This document shows, in pieces, positions 9,803-19,701 of a DNA stretch of 64,000 nucleotides. The notes below the pieces were generated by a model. The model was not told the DNA's origin. It saw only the letters and a list, made by a program, of their open reading frames with translations, and ran no database searches. This stretch comes from Winogradskyella eximia (lineage in GTDB: Bacteria > Bacteroidota > Bacteroidia > Flavobacteriales > Flavobacteriaceae): contig NZ_QRDV01000007.1 of the NCBI RefSeq assembly GCF_003386165.1, positions 54,362-118,361 on the forward strand, written 5' to 3'. Every line of letters begins with the position of its first letter. The stretch's first letter is position 1. The translations under genes were made by a program, and so were the position numbers.

Positions 9803-9814
9803 ATATTGCAATAT
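9803..9814. promoter_or_regulatory. Palindrome upstream of arsR, candidate ArsR operator
   Basis: The 12-bp perfect palindrome ATATTGCAATAT lies 16 bp before the arsR start, within a wider AT-rich near-palindrome. ArsR-family repressors usually bind such inverted repeats over their own promoter. Assignment is by position. Confidence 0.5.
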
Positions 9815-9830
9815 ATTAATACAATAACTT

Positions 9831-10163
9831 ATGGGTTTAACTAAATCAGAAATTTTTACGTCAGAACAAAATGAAATTTCAAGCATCGCTAAAGTTTTTG
9901 GTCATCCGGCTAGAGTGGCTATTCTTCAGCATTTATTTAAAATAGATTCTTGTATTTGTGGTGATTTGGTAGATGAAATTGGTTTAGCACAACCGACCAT
10001 TTCTCAGCATTTAAAAGAATTAAAAAAAATTGGACTTATAAAAGGAAACATTACAGGTACTAGCATTTGTTATTGTATTGATAAAGACAATTGGTCGCAA
10101 ATGAAAACCGTACTTTCCGTATTCCTTAATCAAGATATTAATGAAAAAAATAACTGTTGTTAA
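9831..10163 (+). CDS. arsR: ArsR/SmtB family metalloid-responsive repressor
   Basis: The 110-residue winged-helix protein has the core FGHPARVAILQHL and the recognition helix QPTISQHLKELKKIGLI. The segment SCICGDLV (about residues 40-48) places two Cys on the alpha-3 helix, like the ELCVCDL As(III) site of classic ArsR proteins. The C-terminus ends NNCC, a further Cys pair. It is the first gene of a four-gene arsenic operon and probably represses it until arsenite or antimonite binds. Confidence 0.9.
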   Translation: MGLTKSEIFTSEQNEISSIAKVFGHPARVAILQHLFKIDSCICGDLVDEIGLAQPTISQHLKELKKIGLIKGNITGTSICYCIDKDNWSQMKTVLSVFLNQDINEKNNCC

Positions 10164-10178
10164 ATATAATATTGACTT

Positions 10179-10649
10179 ATGAAACTATCAGAAATTAAAT
10201 CAAAATTACAAACATTAGATACTATTGCGTTTCAATTACCGAACGGTAATTTAGTACCAAATCACTTTCATGTCACAGAAGTTGGAAAAATATCGAAACA
10301 TTTTATAGATTGTGGAGGCACAGTGAGAACTGAAAATGTTGCCAACTTTCAACTTTGGGAAGCGGACGACTACGACCATAGATTACATCCTGAAAAGCTT
10401 CTAAATATTATTGAGCTTTCTGAAAAAATTTTAGAAATTGAAGACTTAGAAATTGAAGTAGAATACCAAGGAGACACTATTGGAAAATACGGATTAGACT
10501 TTGATGGCACCCATTTTTTATTGACTTCTAAATTGACAGATTGTTTAGCTAAAGACCAATGTGGTATTCCTGAAAAGAAACCAAAACTTCAATTTTCAGA
10601 TTTACAAAATGACGCTCCATCGTGTACTCCAGGTTCTGGATGCTGTTAA
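10179..10649 (+). CDS. DUF6428 family protein of the arsenic operon
   Basis: This 156-residue soluble protein lies between arsR and the arsenate reductase gene, with gaps of only 15 and 21 bp. I recognise it as a DUF6428-type protein from features such as LPNGNLVPNHFHVTE and HFIDCGGTVR. It ends with a Cys-rich tail (CTPGSGCC), and a further Cys pair lies near residues 122-127, suggesting metalloid or metal binding. A chaperone or accessory role in arsenic handling is inferred from context only. Confidence 0.75.
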   Translation: MKLSEIKSKLQTLDTIAFQLPNGNLVPNHFHVTEVGKISKHFIDCGGTVRTENVANFQLWEADDYDHRLHPEKLLNIIELSEKILEIEDLEIEVEYQGDTIGKYGLDFDGTHFLLTSKLTDCLAKDQCGIPEKKPKLQFSDLQNDAPSCTPGSGCC

Positions 10650-10670
10650 CCATTAAAAATTTAAAACACT

Positions 10671-11285
10671 ATGCTGTACCAACCCATTAATAATCAAATA
10701 GAACAATTACCCGTTGACTCTATTTCCGAAGAACGTAAGGCGATATTACAACCACTCATCGATTACATTCAAATGAAAACAACCGAAAACAAAGTTGTTA
10801 ATTTAAATTTTATATGCACTCATAATTCGCGTCGCAGCCATTTATCTCAGGTTTGGGCGCAAACATTGGCTCTATACTTTAATATAAAAAATGTGTTTTG
10901 TTACTCAGGCGGCACTGAAGCTACAGCTTTATTTCCAGTGGTCGCAAAAACACTTGAAAACACAGGGTTTCAAATTGAAACACTTTCTAATGGGAGTAAT
11001 CCGGTATACAGTATAAAGTATTCAAAAAATGCACATCCAATCATTGGGTTTTCAAAAACATTTGATGATGAATTTAATCCGACTTCTGAGTTTGCAGCGA
11101 TTATGACCTGTTCTAGCGCAGATCAAGGTTGTCCTTTTATTGGTGGATCAGATAAACGAATTCCAATAACTTATGATGACCCAAAGGCGTTTGATAATAC
11201 TCCACTACAATTAGAAAAATATAACGAGCGTAGTCTTCAAATTGCTACAGAACTAAAATATGTGTTTTCTAACATCGTAAACTAA
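10671..11285 (+). CDS. Low-molecular-weight phosphatase-like arsenate reductase
   Basis: The 204-residue protein carries the P-loop CTHNSRR within [19 protein letters not shown], the C(X)5R active site of LMW protein tyrosine phosphatases and ArsC-type arsenate reductases. Further Cys residues occur in [12 protein letters not shown] (about 145-157), where ArsC enzymes keep their redox Cys pair. It is longer than the roughly 135-residue ArsC, with an N-terminal extension. In this operon it should reduce arsenate to arsenite for export by the next gene. Confidence 0.85.
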   Translation: MLYQPINNQIEQLPVDSISEERKAILQPLIDYIQMKTTENKVVNLNFICTHNSRRSHLSQVWAQTLALYFNIKNVFCYSGGTEATALFPVVAKTLENTGFQIETLSNGSNPVYSIKYSKNAHPIIGFSKTFDDEFNPTSEFAAIMTCSSADQGCPFIGGSDKRIPITYDDPKAFDNTPLQLEKYNERSLQIATELKYVFSNIVN

Positions 11286-11290
11286 TTACA

Positions 11291-12343
11291 ATGACTGCAA
11301 TCAAAAAAAAATTAAGCTTTTTAGATAGTTATCTTACATTATGGATCTTTATAGCCATGGCATTAGGCGTTAGTATTGGTTATTTGGCTCCGTCACTTCC
11401 TGAGCTGATTGAATCTTATAGTAGCGGAACCACAAATATCCCAATTGCAATTGGCCTTATTTTAATGATGTATCCTCCACTTGCTAAAGTGAATTATGCC
11501 TTATTACCAAAGGTGTTTAAAGATGTGAAAATTCTATCTATATCTTTAGTTTTAAATTGGATTGTTGGGCCAGTACTAATGTTCATCTTAGCAATTACAT
11601 TCTTACAAGATTACCCTGAATACATGGTTGGCCTAATTCTTATTGGCTTGGCACGCTGTATTGCCATGGTATTAGTTTGGAATGATTTAGCTGAAGGTAG
11701 CAGCGAATACGGAGCAGGACTTGTAGCTTTAAATAGTATTTTTCAAGTCTTTGCTTATAGTTTTTACGCTTACTTATTTATTACAGTACTTCCACCCTAT
11801 TTTGGTTTTGAAGGAGCTATTGTAGATATTTCTATTGCAACTATTGCAGAAAGCGTAGCCATATATTTAGGTATTCCGTTTGTATTAGGTATCTTATCAC
11901 GTTTGGTTTTAGTAAAATTAAAAGGTGAAGATTGGTACACTAAAACGTTTATACCAGCGATTTCCCCTTTAACATTAATAGCCTTATTATTTACAATCGT
12001 GGTGATGTTTTCTTTAAAAGGAGAACTCATTGTAGAAATACCAATGGACGTACTCATCATAGCCGTACCATTATTAATCTATTTTACTTTAATGTTTATC
12101 ATTGGTTTTTTTGTTAGTAAAGATATGGGAACCACTTACGATAAAACAGCCGCTATCGCTTTTACAGCTGCTGGTAATAATTTTGAACTAGCTATTGCTG
12201 TGGCCATTGCTGTTTTTGGATTAAACTCCGGACAAGCATTTGCAGGTGTCGTTGGGCCTTTAGTAGAAGTACCTGCTTTAATTCTGTTGGTTAGAGTCTC
12301 ATTTTGGTTGCGTAAAAAATACTATTTGCCTAAGACCATATAG
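11291..12343 (+). CDS. acr3: ACR3 family arsenite efflux permease
   Basis: The 350-residue protein has about ten hydrophobic helices. Recognisable ACR3 features include [17 protein letters not shown], with the Cys that is essential for transport in the family, and [21 protein letters not shown]. It begins 5 bp after the reductase stop and closes the arsenic operon. It exports arsenite from the cytoplasm using the membrane potential. Confidence 0.93.
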   Translation: MTAIKKKLSFLDSYLTLWIFIAMALGVSIGYLAPSLPELIESYSSGTTNIPIAIGLILMMYPPLAKVNYALLPKVFKDVKILSISLVLNWIVGPVLMFILAITFLQDYPEYMVGLILIGLARCIAMVLVWNDLAEGSSEYGAGLVALNSIFQVFAYSFYAYLFITVLPPYFGFEGAIVDISIATIAESVAIYLGIPFVLGILSRLVLVKLKGEDWYTKTFIPAISPLTLIALLFTIVVMFSLKGELIVEIPMDVLIIAVPLLIYFTLMFIIGFFVSKDMGTTYDKTAAIAFTAAGNNFELAIAVAIAVFGLNSGQAFAGVVGPLVEVPALILLVRVSFWLRKKYYLPKTI

Positions 12344-12369
12344 AAAAACACATACATATCAGAAATTGG

Positions 12370-12422
12370 TGTTAAATTTTGTTTAACTTTGAATTAAAAT
12401 AGTTAAACATTATGTATATTTA
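12370..12422 (+). promoter_or_regulatory. Regulated promoter module of the first light-stress operon
   Basis: GTTAA..TTTTGTTTAACT, then TTAAACATT and a -7-like box TATATTTA (12415-12422) are arranged at exactly the same spacing as at 19642-19694. About 43 of 53 positions agree without a gap. GTTTAACT and AGTTAAAC form an inverted repeat. No canonical -33 TTTG sits at the right distance, which suggests activator or repressor control. The regulator is unknown. Confidence 0.6.
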
Positions 12423-12440
12423 CATTGTAAATCAGTTACA

Positions 12441-13097
12441 ATGGCAAAAAAGAAAAACATAAAGCAGTCAGACATCATTTCATTTTACATGGATTATGTC
12501 TTAACACACAGTCATAAACCAAAATCGGTATATGCTTTCGCTAAAGACAATAATTTTGAAGAACAAAAATTCTATGAATTCTTCAACTCTTTTGAATCTT
12601 TAGAACAGTCTATTTTCAGCATATTTTTTGATAATACTTTAGAAGTACTTCATAAAAGTGAAGATTATCAATCTTTTGATGCACGCAACAAACTATTGAG
12701 CTTCTATTTTACTTTTTTCGAAGTCTTAACAGCAAATAGAAGTTATGTCATTCACACGTTAAATACCGAAAAGCATCAATTAAAGGCACTCAAGGTACTT
12801 TCTCATTTAAAGAAAAGTTTCACCAACTACATAGAACTATTAGACATAAAAACTATAGATCTTAAGCAAGAAAAACTCGAAAAAATAAAAAACAGAGGTC
12901 TTAAAGAATCTGCTTGGTTTCAGTTACTTGTAACGATGAAATTTTGGATTGATGACACATCACCTTCATTCGAAAAAACAGATATTTATATAGAAAAATC
13001 AGTTCAAGCTAGCTTCGATTTAATAGATACAACTCCCTTAAAAAGTCTTATTGACTTTGGTAAATTCTTATATAAAGAAAAAATACACTCCAACTAG
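12441..13097 (+). CDS. TetR-like regulator with TetR C-terminal-like domain
   Basis: The 218-residue, mostly helical protein resembles the flavobacterial TetR C-terminal-domain family. An N-terminal HTH-like region (about 8-50, KPKSVYAFAKDNNFEEQKFYEFF) precedes a helical ligand-binding region. The stop is directly followed by the ATG of the ABC1 kinase gene, so they form one operon. As the first gene behind the shared promoter module it may be an autoregulator. The HTH is divergent, so its DNA-binding role is a family-level inference. Confidence 0.7.
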   Translation: MAKKKNIKQSDIISFYMDYVLTHSHKPKSVYAFAKDNNFEEQKFYEFFNSFESLEQSIFSIFFDNTLEVLHKSEDYQSFDARNKLLSFYFTFFEVLTANRSYVIHTLNTEKHQLKALKVLSHLKKSFTNYIELLDIKTIDLKQEKLEKIKNRGLKESAWFQLLVTMKFWIDDTSPSFEKTDIYIEKSVQASFDLIDTTPLKSLIDFGKFLYKEKIHSN

Positions 13098-14408
13098 ATG
13101 AAAACAATAGATAGTATTCCAATTACAAAAATATCTAGAGCTAGTAAGCTAGTTTCTACAGGTGCTAAAGTAGGCGTTAATTACTTAAAGTATTATGGTG
13201 ATAAAATGGTAAATTCTAAAGAAGGTGCCAAAGAACGTTTAAACCAAAATAATGCCGAAGACATCTACGATAGCCTTAAAAAATTAAAAGGTAGCGCACT
13301 AAAAGTGGCTCAAATGCTAAGTATGGAAAAGAGCATTTTACCACAAGCCTATGTTGAGAAATTTTCGTTATCTCAATTCTCTGTGCCACCATTGTCACCA
13401 CCTTTAGTTATTAAAACATTTAAAAAATATTTCGGAAAACATCCCGAAGATTTATTTGATACTTTCAACGCAACTTCAGTAAATGCTGCCAGTATAGGCC
13501 AAGTCCATATGGCTGAGAAGGGTGGGAAAAAATTTGCTGTGAAAATCCAATATCCTGGAGTTGCGGAAAGTATTGCGTCAGACTTAGCGTTGGTAAAACC
13601 CATTGCTATTAAAATGTTTAATATTAAAGGGAAAGACTCCGATAAGTATTTTAAAGAAGTTGAAAATAAACTTACAGAAGAAACAAACTACATCTTAGAA
13701 ATTGCGCAAAGTAAAGCCGTTGCCGAAGCTTGTGCACATATCCCTAACCTTAAGTTTCCTAAGTATTACGAAGAATTTTCATCGGAACGCATTATCACTA
13801 TGGATTACATGAAAGGTGAACATCTTTCAGAATTTGTAGCTCATAATACAGATCAAACTTTATCGAACAAAATCGGACAAGCATTATGGGATTTCTATAT
13901 GTTTCAAATTCATAAGTTGAAAAAGGTACATGCAGATCCGCATCCTGGTAATTTTTTAATTTCAGAAGAAGGCAACTTAATTGCTTTAGATTTTGGTTGC
14001 ATGAAAACGATTCCGGATGAATTTTACAAACCATATTTTGAATTAGCAGAAAAAGATTGCATCAATAATCCTGAAGCATTCACAAAGAAATTGTATGAAT
14101 TAGAAATTCTACGTACAGACGATAGCTCCGAAGAAATTACATTTTTCAGCGCTATGTTTCATGAGTTGTTAAGTTTATTTACAAAACCATTTCATGTTGA
14201 AGAATTCGACTTTTCAAATCCTGAATTTTTTAATCAAATTACAGAAATGGGACAACGCTATTCAAAAAGTACCGAACTACGTAACATGAATGGCAACAGA
14301 GGTTCGAAACATTTCATTTACATCAATAGAACATTCTTTGGGTTGTATAATTTAATGTTCGATTTAAAAGCACAAAATGTAAAAATCAACAATTTCAATA
14401 ATTTGTAA
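13098..14408 (+). CDS. AarF/UbiB (ABC1) family atypical kinase
   Basis: The 436-residue protein has the ABC1 hallmarks: the KxGQ-like motif (LKGSALKVAQMLS, about residues 62-75), the A-rich loop AASIGQVHMAE, the Lys in KFAVKIQYPGV, the catalytic HADPHPGNFLI and the metal-binding LDFGCMK. The family acts as an ATPase/kinase in isoprenoid-quinone and lipid metabolism. Here it is embedded in a photolyase and redox cluster and is directly fused by position with the next gene (no gap), so a link to membrane redox protection is likely but inferred. Confidence 0.88.
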   Translation: MKTIDSIPITKISRASKLVSTGAKVGVNYLKYYGDKMVNSKEGAKERLNQNNAEDIYDSLKKLKGSALKVAQMLSMEKSILPQAYVEKFSLSQFSVPPLSPPLVIKTFKKYFGKHPEDLFDTFNATSVNAASIGQVHMAEKGGKKFAVKIQYPGVAESIASDLALVKPIAIKMFNIKGKDSDKYFKEVENKLTEETNYILEIAQSKAVAEACAHIPNLKFPKYYEEFSSERIITMDYMKGEHLSEFVAHNTDQTLSNKIGQALWDFYMFQIHKLKKVHADPHPGNFLISEEGNLIALDFGCMKTIPDEFYKPYFELAEKDCINNPEAFTKKLYELEILRTDDSSEEITFFSAMFHELLSLFTKPFHVEEFDFSNPEFFNQITEMGQRYSKSTELRNMNGNRGSKHFIYINRTFFGLYNLMFDLKAQNVKINNFNNL

Positions 14409-15047
14409 ATGTTAGAATTCAATAGTGACAATTTAGACCAGATGCCTCATTTATACAGAATCAATTTAATTAATAGTTGTTCTGGGTATAAATCCGCAAA
14501 CTTAATTGGCACCAAAAGTAAAAATGGTATTAGTAATGTCGCCGTGTTTAGTTCTATTACGCATTTGGGTTCAAACCCTGCATTATTAGGCTTTTTTCTA
14601 AGACCAACAACAGTAATGCGAAACACCTATCATAATATTAAAACAACCGGAAAATATACAATTAATCATATTTACGACGACATTTTAGACGATGCACATC
14701 ACACCTCTGCAAAATACGATGGACATATTTCAGAATTCGACGTCACCAATTTAACCGAAGATTATAAAGGTGAATTTCTTGCACCATTTGTTAAAGGCTC
14801 TCCTGTACAAATGGAAATGCAATTTGTTGAAGAATACCAAATAGCAGCCAACAACACCATATTAGTTATTGGAAAAATTGACAAGTTATATATTGATGAT
14901 TATATAATTGAAAAAGATGGTTTTGTTAATTTATCAAAAGGAAAAGTAGCCACTATAAATGGCTTAGATGGCTATGCTATTCCAGAATTAAAGAAACGTT
15001 TAGATTACCAAAGGCCAAAACCACAATTTGTAAATTCTAATGACTAA
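14409..15047 (+). CDS. Flavin reductase-like FMN-binding split-barrel protein
   Basis: The 212-residue protein matches the flavin reductase-like fold: NLIGTKSKNGISNVAVFSS, PALLGFFLRPTTVMRNTYHNI and YTINHI are the usual flavin-binding stretches. It begins directly after the ABC1 kinase stop, and its stop overlaps the start of the next gene. A likely role is supply of reduced flavin or an FMN-dependent reduction in this FAD-rich cluster; the substrate is unknown. Confidence 0.8.
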   Translation: MLEFNSDNLDQMPHLYRINLINSCSGYKSANLIGTKSKNGISNVAVFSSITHLGSNPALLGFFLRPTTVMRNTYHNIKTTGKYTINHIYDDILDDAHHTSAKYDGHISEFDVTNLTEDYKGEFLAPFVKGSPVQMEMQFVEEYQIAANNTILVIGKIDKLYIDDYIIEKDGFVNLSKGKVATINGLDGYAIPELKKRLDYQRPKPQFVNSND

Positions 15048-16465
15048 TGCGAATATTAATAACAGGTACAACAGGCTATATTGCAAGAAGACTAGCACTT
15101 CAACTGCTAGAAGATAAGCATGAGCTTATCTGTTGTGTACGTGATTTAAGTCGCATTCCAGATGAAATTGAAGATAATCCACTTTGCACATTTATAAAAG
15201 TAGATTTTTTAAAACCTGAATCTGCAGAAATTCCAAAAGACATAGATGCAGCTTATTATTTAATTCATTCTATGTCCACTAGTTCTGATGATTTTGAAGA
15301 CTTAGAATTACAGTGTGCCGAAAATTTCAAAAAACTGGTAGAACCAACACATTGTAAACAGGTCATTTATTTAAGTGGTATTGTTAATGATGATTCGCTT
15401 TCAAAACATTTAAAATCGAGATTACAGGTAGAAAATACTTTGAAATCTGATTCCTACGCACTAACTACTTTTAGAGCCGGAATCATTGTTGGTAGCGGAA
15501 GCGCGTCTTTCGAAATTATAAGAGATATCGTAGAGAAACTACCTTTTATGATTACTCCTAAATGGCTCAACACTAAAACACAACCTTTAGCCATTAGAGA
15601 TGTTTTAAACTTTTTAGCTGGTGGATTAGGCAAAGAAGAATTATATAACAAAGCTTACGACATTTTTGGTCCAGAAGTATTGACATACAAAGAAATGCTA
15701 TTGCAATTTGCAGAAGTCAGAGGATTGAAACGTTATATCGTTACACTGCCAGTTCTTACACCAAAACTATCCTCGTATTGGCTGTATTTTGTTACATCAA
15801 CATCCTTTCAATTAGCAGCTGCTCTAGTCGATAGTATGAAAGTTGAAGTCATAGGTAAACCCAGTAATATCAATAAAATTATTGGCATAGAACCTATGGA
15901 TTATAAAACTGCTGTGGATTTAGCCTTTCAAAGAATTGAACAAAATGCTGTGATATCGAGCTGGAAAGATGCGGTAAGCAGCGGACGTTTTAAAGACCAA
16001 TTGTCTAAGCATATCGAAATACCGCAATACGGTTGTTTTAAAGATGAAAGACAAAAAACTGTTACTGATGAAGCTTATACCTTAGATAAAATCTGGGGAA
16101 TTGGCGGCAGAAATGGTTGGTATAGCTTTAATGGCCTTTGGAAAATCAGAGGTTACATGGATAAACTCTTTGGTGGTGTTGGTCTAAGACGTGGAAGAAC
16201 CAGCGACACGTATTTAGAAGCTGGTGATGCTCTAGATTTTTGGCGTGTTTTGTATGCCAGTAAAGAAGAAAAACGATTATTGCTTTTTGCTGAAATGCGT
16301 TTACCAGGTGAAGCTTGGTTAGAATTTAAAATTGTAAAAGGCCAATTACACCAACGCGCTGTTTTTAGACCGAAAGGTATTTGGGGACGATTGTATTGGT
16401 ATGCTGTTTTACCATTTCATGCTTTTGTTTTCAATGGTATGATTAACGCTTTGGTTAAAAAATGA
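15047..16465 (+). CDS. NAD(P)-binding SDR-type protein with DUF2867 domain
   Basis: The 472-residue protein starts with the Rossmann motif [17 protein letters not shown] and has the YYLIHSMST and [16 protein letters not shown] segments of atypical extended SDRs (residues 1-290). The C-terminal part (about 330-470, [23 protein letters not shown], [12 protein letters not shown]) is the DUF2867 region. It overlaps the flavin reductase gene by one base and the small DUF2256 gene by four. The substrate is unknown; the same combination of genes next to photolyases is common in marine Flavobacteria (recollection). Confidence 0.83.
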   Translation: MRILITGTTGYIARRLALQLLEDKHELICCVRDLSRIPDEIEDNPLCTFIKVDFLKPESAEIPKDIDAAYYLIHSMSTSSDDFEDLELQCAENFKKLVEPTHCKQVIYLSGIVNDDSLSKHLKSRLQVENTLKSDSYALTTFRAGIIVGSGSASFEIIRDIVEKLPFMITPKWLNTKTQPLAIRDVLNFLAGGLGKEELYNKAYDIFGPEVLTYKEMLLQFAEVRGLKRYIVTLPVLTPKLSSYWLYFVTSTSFQLAAALVDSMKVEVIGKPSNINKIIGIEPMDYKTAVDLAFQRIEQNAVISSWKDAVSSGRFKDQLSKHIEIPQYGCFKDERQKTVTDEAYTLDKIWGIGGRNGWYSFNGLWKIRGYMDKLFGGVGLRRGRTSDTYLEAGDALDFWRVLYASKEEKRLLLFAEMRLPGEAWLEFKIVKGQLHQRAVFRPKGIWGRLYWYAVLPFHAFVFNGMINALVKK

Positions 16466-16596
16466 AAGGTGTAAAAAAGGAAAATCTTCCGACAAAAATG
16501 TGTCCTAAATGCAATCGACCATTCACTTGGAGGAAAAAATGGGAAAAGAATTGGGACGACATAAAATATTGTAGTGAAAAATGCAGAAGACACTAA
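16462..16596 (+). CDS. DUF2256 family small zinc-ribbon protein
   Basis: This 44-residue protein has two Cys pairs (CPKC at residues 14-17 and CSEKC at 37-41) around [13 protein letters not shown], which matches the DUF2256 family. It starts inside the end of the SDR gene (ATGA overlap), and its last 16 bp overlap the start of the photolyase-related gene, so the three are translationally coupled. DUF2256 genes are often next to cryptochromes; their function is not known. Confidence 0.85.
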   Translation: MKGVKKENLPTKMCPKCNRPFTWRKKWEKNWDDIKYCSEKCRRH

Positions 16597-18116
16597 GACT
16601 CATATTAGGCGATCAACTCAACGCTCAACATTCATGGTTTACAGAAACCAATGAGAGTGTCACCTATTGCCTTTTTGAAATGCGACAAGAAACAGATTAC
16701 GTGAAGCATCATATTCAAAAGGTTATTGGCTTTTTTGCTGCGATGCGAAATTTTGCTGAAGAACTAAATTCGCAAGGACACAACTTCATTTATTTCAAAA
16801 TTAATGATGAAAGTAACACGCAAAGTTTAGTCGAAAATCTTTCAAAATTAGTCAAAGACCACGCTATTGAATGTTTTGAATATCAATTGCCAGACGAATA
16901 TCGCCTAGACCAACAACTCTCTGAATTCTGTAATTCATTAGACATTGAAACCAACACCTACGATTCCGAACATTTTTACACTTCCAGATACGAATTGAAA
17001 GAATTCTTTGAAGGTAAAAAGACCTATCTCATGGAAAATTTTTATCGCAACATGCGTAAAAAACACGAGGTTTTAATGGAAGGTAAACAACCTGAAGGTG
17101 GTCAATGGAATTACGATAAAAGCAATAGAAAAAAGTGGAAAGGCAAGCCCGAAATTCCGCATTACAAATGGTATATTAATGATGTTTCAGAAATTGTTTC
17201 AGACATAGAAAAAGCCGACATAAAAACCATTGGTCGCTTTAAAACAAGTACGTTTAGTTATCCTGTAAATAGGGAACAATCACTTGAGCAGCTCAATTAT
17301 TTCCTTGAGCATTTATTAATTCGGTTTGGTGATTACCAAGATGCCATGCATACAGACCAAGTTTATTTATTTCATTCGCGCATATCATTTGCCATGAATA
17401 TAAAACTGATTAGTCCTAAAGAAGTTGTAGATGCAGTAATTGATTATTACTACGACCATAAATCTGAAATCGATATTTCTCAAGTTGAAGGTTTTGTGCG
17501 TCAAATCATCGGTTGGCGAGAATATATGCGAGGAATGTATTGGACATTAATGCCAGATTATAAAACAGAAAATCACTTAAAAAACACCAACAAACTTCCA
17601 GATTTTTTCTGGACAGGCAACACAAAAATGAATTGCCTAAAACAGAGTATCAATAATTCCTTGGATAATGCATATGCACATCACATACAACGCTTAATGA
17701 TTACTGGCAATTATGCTTTATTAACTCAAATTCATCCGGACGAAGTAGATGCTTGGTATTTGGGTATCTATGCAGACGCTATAGAATGGGTACAATTAAC
17801 CAATACCAGAGGCATGAGTCAATTTGCTGATGGCGGAAAAATTGCCACAAAACCTTATGTATCTTCAGGCAGTTACATTGACAAAATGAGTAACTATTGC
17901 GATAAATGTCATTACAACAAAAAAGAAAAAACAACAGAAAATGCGTGTCCATTTAATAGTTTGTATTGGAATTTCTTAGATGACAAACGAGAGGTTTTAG
18001 GAAATAATAGACGCATGGCAATGATGTATAGTTTATTAGACAAAATGGACAAAAGTCAACTCAATAGTATGAAAGAACGTGCCGCTTCCATTATAGAAAA
18101 CCCAGATGAATACTAA
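16581..18116 (+). CDS. PhrB-type Fe-S bacterial cryptochrome/(6-4) photolyase-related protein
   Basis: The 511-residue protein starts with [16 protein letters not shown], typical of the deoxyribodipyrimidine photolyase-related family that includes Agrobacterium PhrB and CryB. The four Cys expected to bind a 4Fe-4S cluster are visible: one in KMNCLKQSI (about residue 351) and three in [11 protein letters not shown]...NACPFNS (about 440-460). The FAD-binding region contains [11 protein letters not shown] and [17 protein letters not shown]. Family members repair (6-4) photoproducts or act as light sensors. It overlaps the next photolyase-like gene by 11 bp. Confidence 0.9.
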   Translation: MQKTLRLILGDQLNAQHSWFTETNESVTYCLFEMRQETDYVKHHIQKVIGFFAAMRNFAEELNSQGHNFIYFKINDESNTQSLVENLSKLVKDHAIECFEYQLPDEYRLDQQLSEFCNSLDIETNTYDSEHFYTSRYELKEFFEGKKTYLMENFYRNMRKKHEVLMEGKQPEGGQWNYDKSNRKKWKGKPEIPHYKWYINDVSEIVSDIEKADIKTIGRFKTSTFSYPVNREQSLEQLNYFLEHLLIRFGDYQDAMHTDQVYLFHSRISFAMNIKLISPKEVVDAVIDYYYDHKSEIDISQVEGFVRQIIGWREYMRGMYWTLMPDYKTENHLKNTNKLPDFFWTGNTKMNCLKQSINNSLDNAYAHHIQRLMITGNYALLTQIHPDEVDAWYLGIYADAIEWVQLTNTRGMSQFADGGKIATKPYVSSGSYIDKMSNYCDKCHYNKKEKTTENACPFNSLYWNFLDDKREVLGNNRRMAMMYSLLDKMDKSQLNSMKERAASIIENPDEY

Positions 18117-19599
18117 TAGAGAACATATCAATGTGGTTTGGCTAAAACGTGATTTAAGACTTCAGGATAACGAAGCTATTTCTAATGCTTTAGCATCTAA
18201 AAAACGAACTCTTATACTTTATGTTTTTGAGCATGTGTTACTAAATAACGATCATTATAGTGAGCGTCATTTCAATTTTATTAAAGAATCTTTAAAAGAC
18301 ATTAATGCGCAATTATTACAACATAATTCTAAAGTTTTAACAGTTACCAGTGATATTACAAGTGCTTTTAATCAACTTCAAGAATTTTACAAAATTAATA
18401 CTATATATTCACATGTTGAAACCGGATTATTAGTCACTTACAACAGAGATAAAGAATTTACACGCTACTGTAGAAACAATTTCATAGATTGGAAAGAATC
18501 AAAAAACAATGGTGTTGAACGTGGTTTAGTAAATCGAGATAATTGGTTTGAAAACTGGGAAAATTATATGAACAGTAATTTAGAAGTGTTTCAACCTAAA
18601 AAAAATCAATTATTACATATATCGGAAATTGAAGAATTAGAAAAACTATTTTCAGTTACAGATTTATTTACACCAGCAGACACCAAATTTCAAAAAGGTG
18701 GTACTACTATGGGTTGGAAATACGCAAATTCATTCTTAGAAAGTCGTCATGAAGCTTACATGGATAATATTTCAAAACCCGAAGCTTCACGAAGCAGTTG
18801 TAGTAGAATTTCGCCGTATATAGCTTGGGGAAACTTATCTGTAAGACAAGTATTTCAAAAAGCACAACAATTAAAAGCAGAAACTAAAGACAAACTTCAT
18901 ATTGGTGCTTTTATTTCGCGCTTACGCTGGCAAGCCCATTTTATTCAAAAGTTTGAAATGGAACATACCATGGAAAATGCAAGCGTTAATAAAGGGTACC
19001 ACAAGCTAAAGAAAAACTTATCTGAAAATTATCAAAAAGCATGGAAAGAAGGCCTAACAGGATTTCCTTTAGTAGATGCTAGCATGCGTTGTTTAATTGA
19101 AACAGGTTATGTTAATTTTAGAATGCGTGCTATGTTGGCATCTTTTTTCACCCATATTCTTTGGCAACCTTGGCAGCACGCAACCACGCATTTATCACAG
19201 CAATTCTTAGACTTTGAACCAGGCATACATTTTCCCCAATTACAGATGCAAGCAGGTGAAACTGGCATCAATAATCTAAGAATTTACAATCCTACTTTAA
19301 ATGGTTTAAAGCACGATCCTGATGCCATTTTTATAAAAAAATGGGTACCAGAATTAGCACAATTAGATACTGCATTTATTCACGAACCTTACCTGATGAC
19401 AGAACTAGAACAAGGCCTTTATAACTTTAAGCTTGGTGAAGATTACCCAATGCCTATAGTAGATATAAAGGAAAATCGTAAACGTGCTAGTGATATTCTC
19501 TGGAATATGAAAAAGGATCCTGAAGTTGTTAGTGAAAGTTATAGAATACTAAAACGACATACTATACAAGACAGAAGAAGAATGTTAAGAAGTGATTAA
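18106..19599 (+). CDS. Divergent cryptochrome/photolyase family protein
   Basis: The 497-residue protein has the N-terminal antenna domain (VVWLKRDLRLQDNEAIS) and the C-terminal FAD domain (SRISPYIAWGNLSVRQVF, GFPLVDASMRCLIETGYVNFRMRAML). In the usual active-site stretch it reads PGIHFPQLQMQAGETG where classic CPD photolyases have SNVGNWQWVAG-type sequence. The position of the proximal Trp (E. coli W382) is therefore Leu, and that of the flavin-facing Asn (N378) is His, by an ungapped eye alignment. It may be a distinct photoreceptor or repair class rather than a CPD enzyme. It ends the first operon. Confidence 0.85.
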   Translation: MNTNREHINVVWLKRDLRLQDNEAISNALASKKRTLILYVFEHVLLNNDHYSERHFNFIKESLKDINAQLLQHNSKVLTVTSDITSAFNQLQEFYKINTIYSHVETGLLVTYNRDKEFTRYCRNNFIDWKESKNNGVERGLVNRDNWFENWENYMNSNLEVFQPKKNQLLHISEIEELEKLFSVTDLFTPADTKFQKGGTTMGWKYANSFLESRHEAYMDNISKPEASRSSCSRISPYIAWGNLSVRQVFQKAQQLKAETKDKLHIGAFISRLRWQAHFIQKFEMEHTMENASVNKGYHKLKKNLSENYQKAWKEGLTGFPLVDASMRCLIETGYVNFRMRAMLASFFTHILWQPWQHATTHLSQQFLDFEPGIHFPQLQMQAGETGINNLRIYNPTLNGLKHDPDAIFIKKWVPELAQLDTAFIHEPYLMTELEQGLYNFKLGEDYPMPIVDIKENRKRASDILWNMKKDPEVVSESYRILKRHTIQDRRRMLRSD

Positions 19600-19641
19600 T
19601 TCCTCAACGATTACTAGCTAAAATTTATAGTCATAATTATC

Positions 19642-19694
19642 TGTTAATTTTTGTTTAACTATTTAAATAAATAATTAAACATTGTGTATATTTG
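19642..19694 (+). promoter_or_regulatory. Regulated promoter module of the second light-stress operon
   Basis: This copy matches the module at 12370-12422 with identical spacing and has a perfect -7 box TATATTTG (19687-19694). The box ends only 7 bp before the ATG at 19702, so the transcript is probably leaderless or nearly so. GTTTAACT and ATTAAAC form an imperfect inverted repeat upstream. Confidence 0.6.
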
Positions 19695-19701
19695 AATAGT
19701 T

